Made by a program: the position numbers and the translations under genes. Shown here in pieces: positions 15,426-15,590 of a stretch of 15,590 nucleotides of DNA. Source of the stretch: JBECKS01 sp964557005 (lineage in GTDB: Bacteria; Pseudomonadota; Gammaproteobacteria; Pseudomonadales; JBECKS01); NCBI GenBank assembly GCA_964557005.1, contig CAZKYI010000017.1, positions 1 through 15,590 on the forward strand, read 5' to 3'. Numbering within the stretch: position 1 is the stretch's first letter; the number at the start of each line of letters is the position of its first letter. Under the pieces are notes generated by a model, which was given only the letters and a program-made list of their open reading frames with translations, had not been told where the DNA came from and did not search any database.

Positions 15426-15450
15426 AAACAAGCGCTTAACTGAAGGCGAC

Positions 15451-15503
15451 AACTTTCTTTAAAACAAAAAAAGAAAGAAAGCCAAACTCTCTTTAAAACA
15501 AAA
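15451..15503 (-). repeat. Pair of 19-bp direct repeats in the tuf-tRNA-Trp spacer
   Basis: AACTTTCTTTAAAACAAAA at 15451-15469 and AACTCTCTTTAAAACAAAA at 15485-15503 (plus-strand reading) differ at one base and start 34 bp apart. They make up most of the 106-nt spacer between tuf and tRNA-Trp. The right copy forms part of a terminator-like hairpin. The repeat is plain in the sequence; whether it is a local duplication or a functional pair is unknown. Confidence 0.8.
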
Positions 15504-15508
15504 GTTTG
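15465..15508 (-). terminator. Terminator-like hairpin downstream of tuf
   Basis: On the minus strand, CAAACTTTT (15500-15508) pairs with GAGAGTTTG (15483-15491), 9 bp with two G-U pairs and an 8-nt loop. A pyrimidine tract GCTTTCTTTCTTTTTTT follows (15466-15482). It lies 24 nt after the tuf stop. The AT- and GU-rich stem suggests partial termination, which would give excess tuf transcript over the tRNA-secE-nusG part. Confidence 0.45.
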
Positions 15509-15531
15509 ACTTAACTTCCCGCAATCAGAGC

Positions 15532-15590
15532 TTATTCAAAAATTTTAGCCACGACACCTGCGCCAACGGTTCGACCACCTTCACGAATCG
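15532..15590 (-). CDS. tuf: Elongation factor Tu, C-terminal end (runs off the window)
   Basis: The last 18 complete codons read IREGGRTVGAGVVAKIFE followed by TAA (15532-15534), the invariant C-terminus of EF-Tu domain III. The rest lies beyond the window edge. As the gene upstream of tRNA-Trp and secE it is the tufB-type copy, separate from the tuf start at positions 1-82, because both genes run leftward and the two pieces are at opposite ends of the window. Confidence 0.96.
   Translation of the reverse strand, partial: IREGGRTVGAGVVAKIFE

Overview
This window is a compact bacterial information-processing locus, read entirely on the minus strand. It is the fused 'rif' and 'str' regions in the order tuf(end) - tRNA-Trp - secE - nusG - rplK - rplA - rplJ - rplL - rpoB - rpoC - rpsL - rpsG - fusA - tuf(start). 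Protein lengths and sequences (RpoB 1356 aa, RpoC 1409 aa with its key residues at the same numbers as in E. coli, S12 124 aa, S7 156 aa) point to a gammaproteobacterium. Because the rif and str clusters are contiguous, a Pseudomonas-like or other non-enterobacterial lineage is more likely than Enterobacterales. The DNA looks moderately AT-rich (estimated by eye), with no sign of foreign insertion, mobile elements, CRISPR or broken genes. The genus cannot be named from this alone.

Layout in transcription order (right to left). The last codons of one tuf gene lie at 15532-15590. An AT-rich spacer follows, with a terminator-like hairpin and a 19-bp near-perfect direct repeat. Then come tRNA-Trp (CCA anticodon, encoded CCA tail), secE and nusG. 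A hairpin containing the nusG stop codon separates these from rplK-rplA, which overlap by one base. A leader of about 300 nt between rplA and rplJ carries a well-formed L10-type autoregulatory RNA. rplJ, rplL, an attenuator-like hairpin, rpoB and rpoC follow. A spacer with a perfect 11-bp inverted repeat leads into rpsL, rpsG, fusA (GTG start) and the first 27 codons of a second tuf gene (GTG start).

Together the genes supply the core RNA polymerase (beta, beta'), the transcription factor NusG that links polymerase to ribosomes, the L1/L11 stalk and L10-L7/L12 stalk proteins, S12 and S7 of the 30S subunit, the elongation factors EF-G and EF-Tu, one tRNA, and the SecE translocon subunit. Co-location allows co-ordinated growth-rate control. 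Autogenous feedback is known in relatives for L1 (rplKA), L10-L7/L12 (rplJL) and S7 (rpsG-fusA), and candidate RNA structures sit at all three places here.

I found no new protein system. What deserves a second look is in the non-coding RNA: a possible dual (attenuation plus Shine-Dalgarno masking) switch before rplJ, a Shine-Dalgarno-masking hairpin before rplK, a TTG start on rpoC with its ribosome site inside a small palindrome, and structured intergenic repeats.
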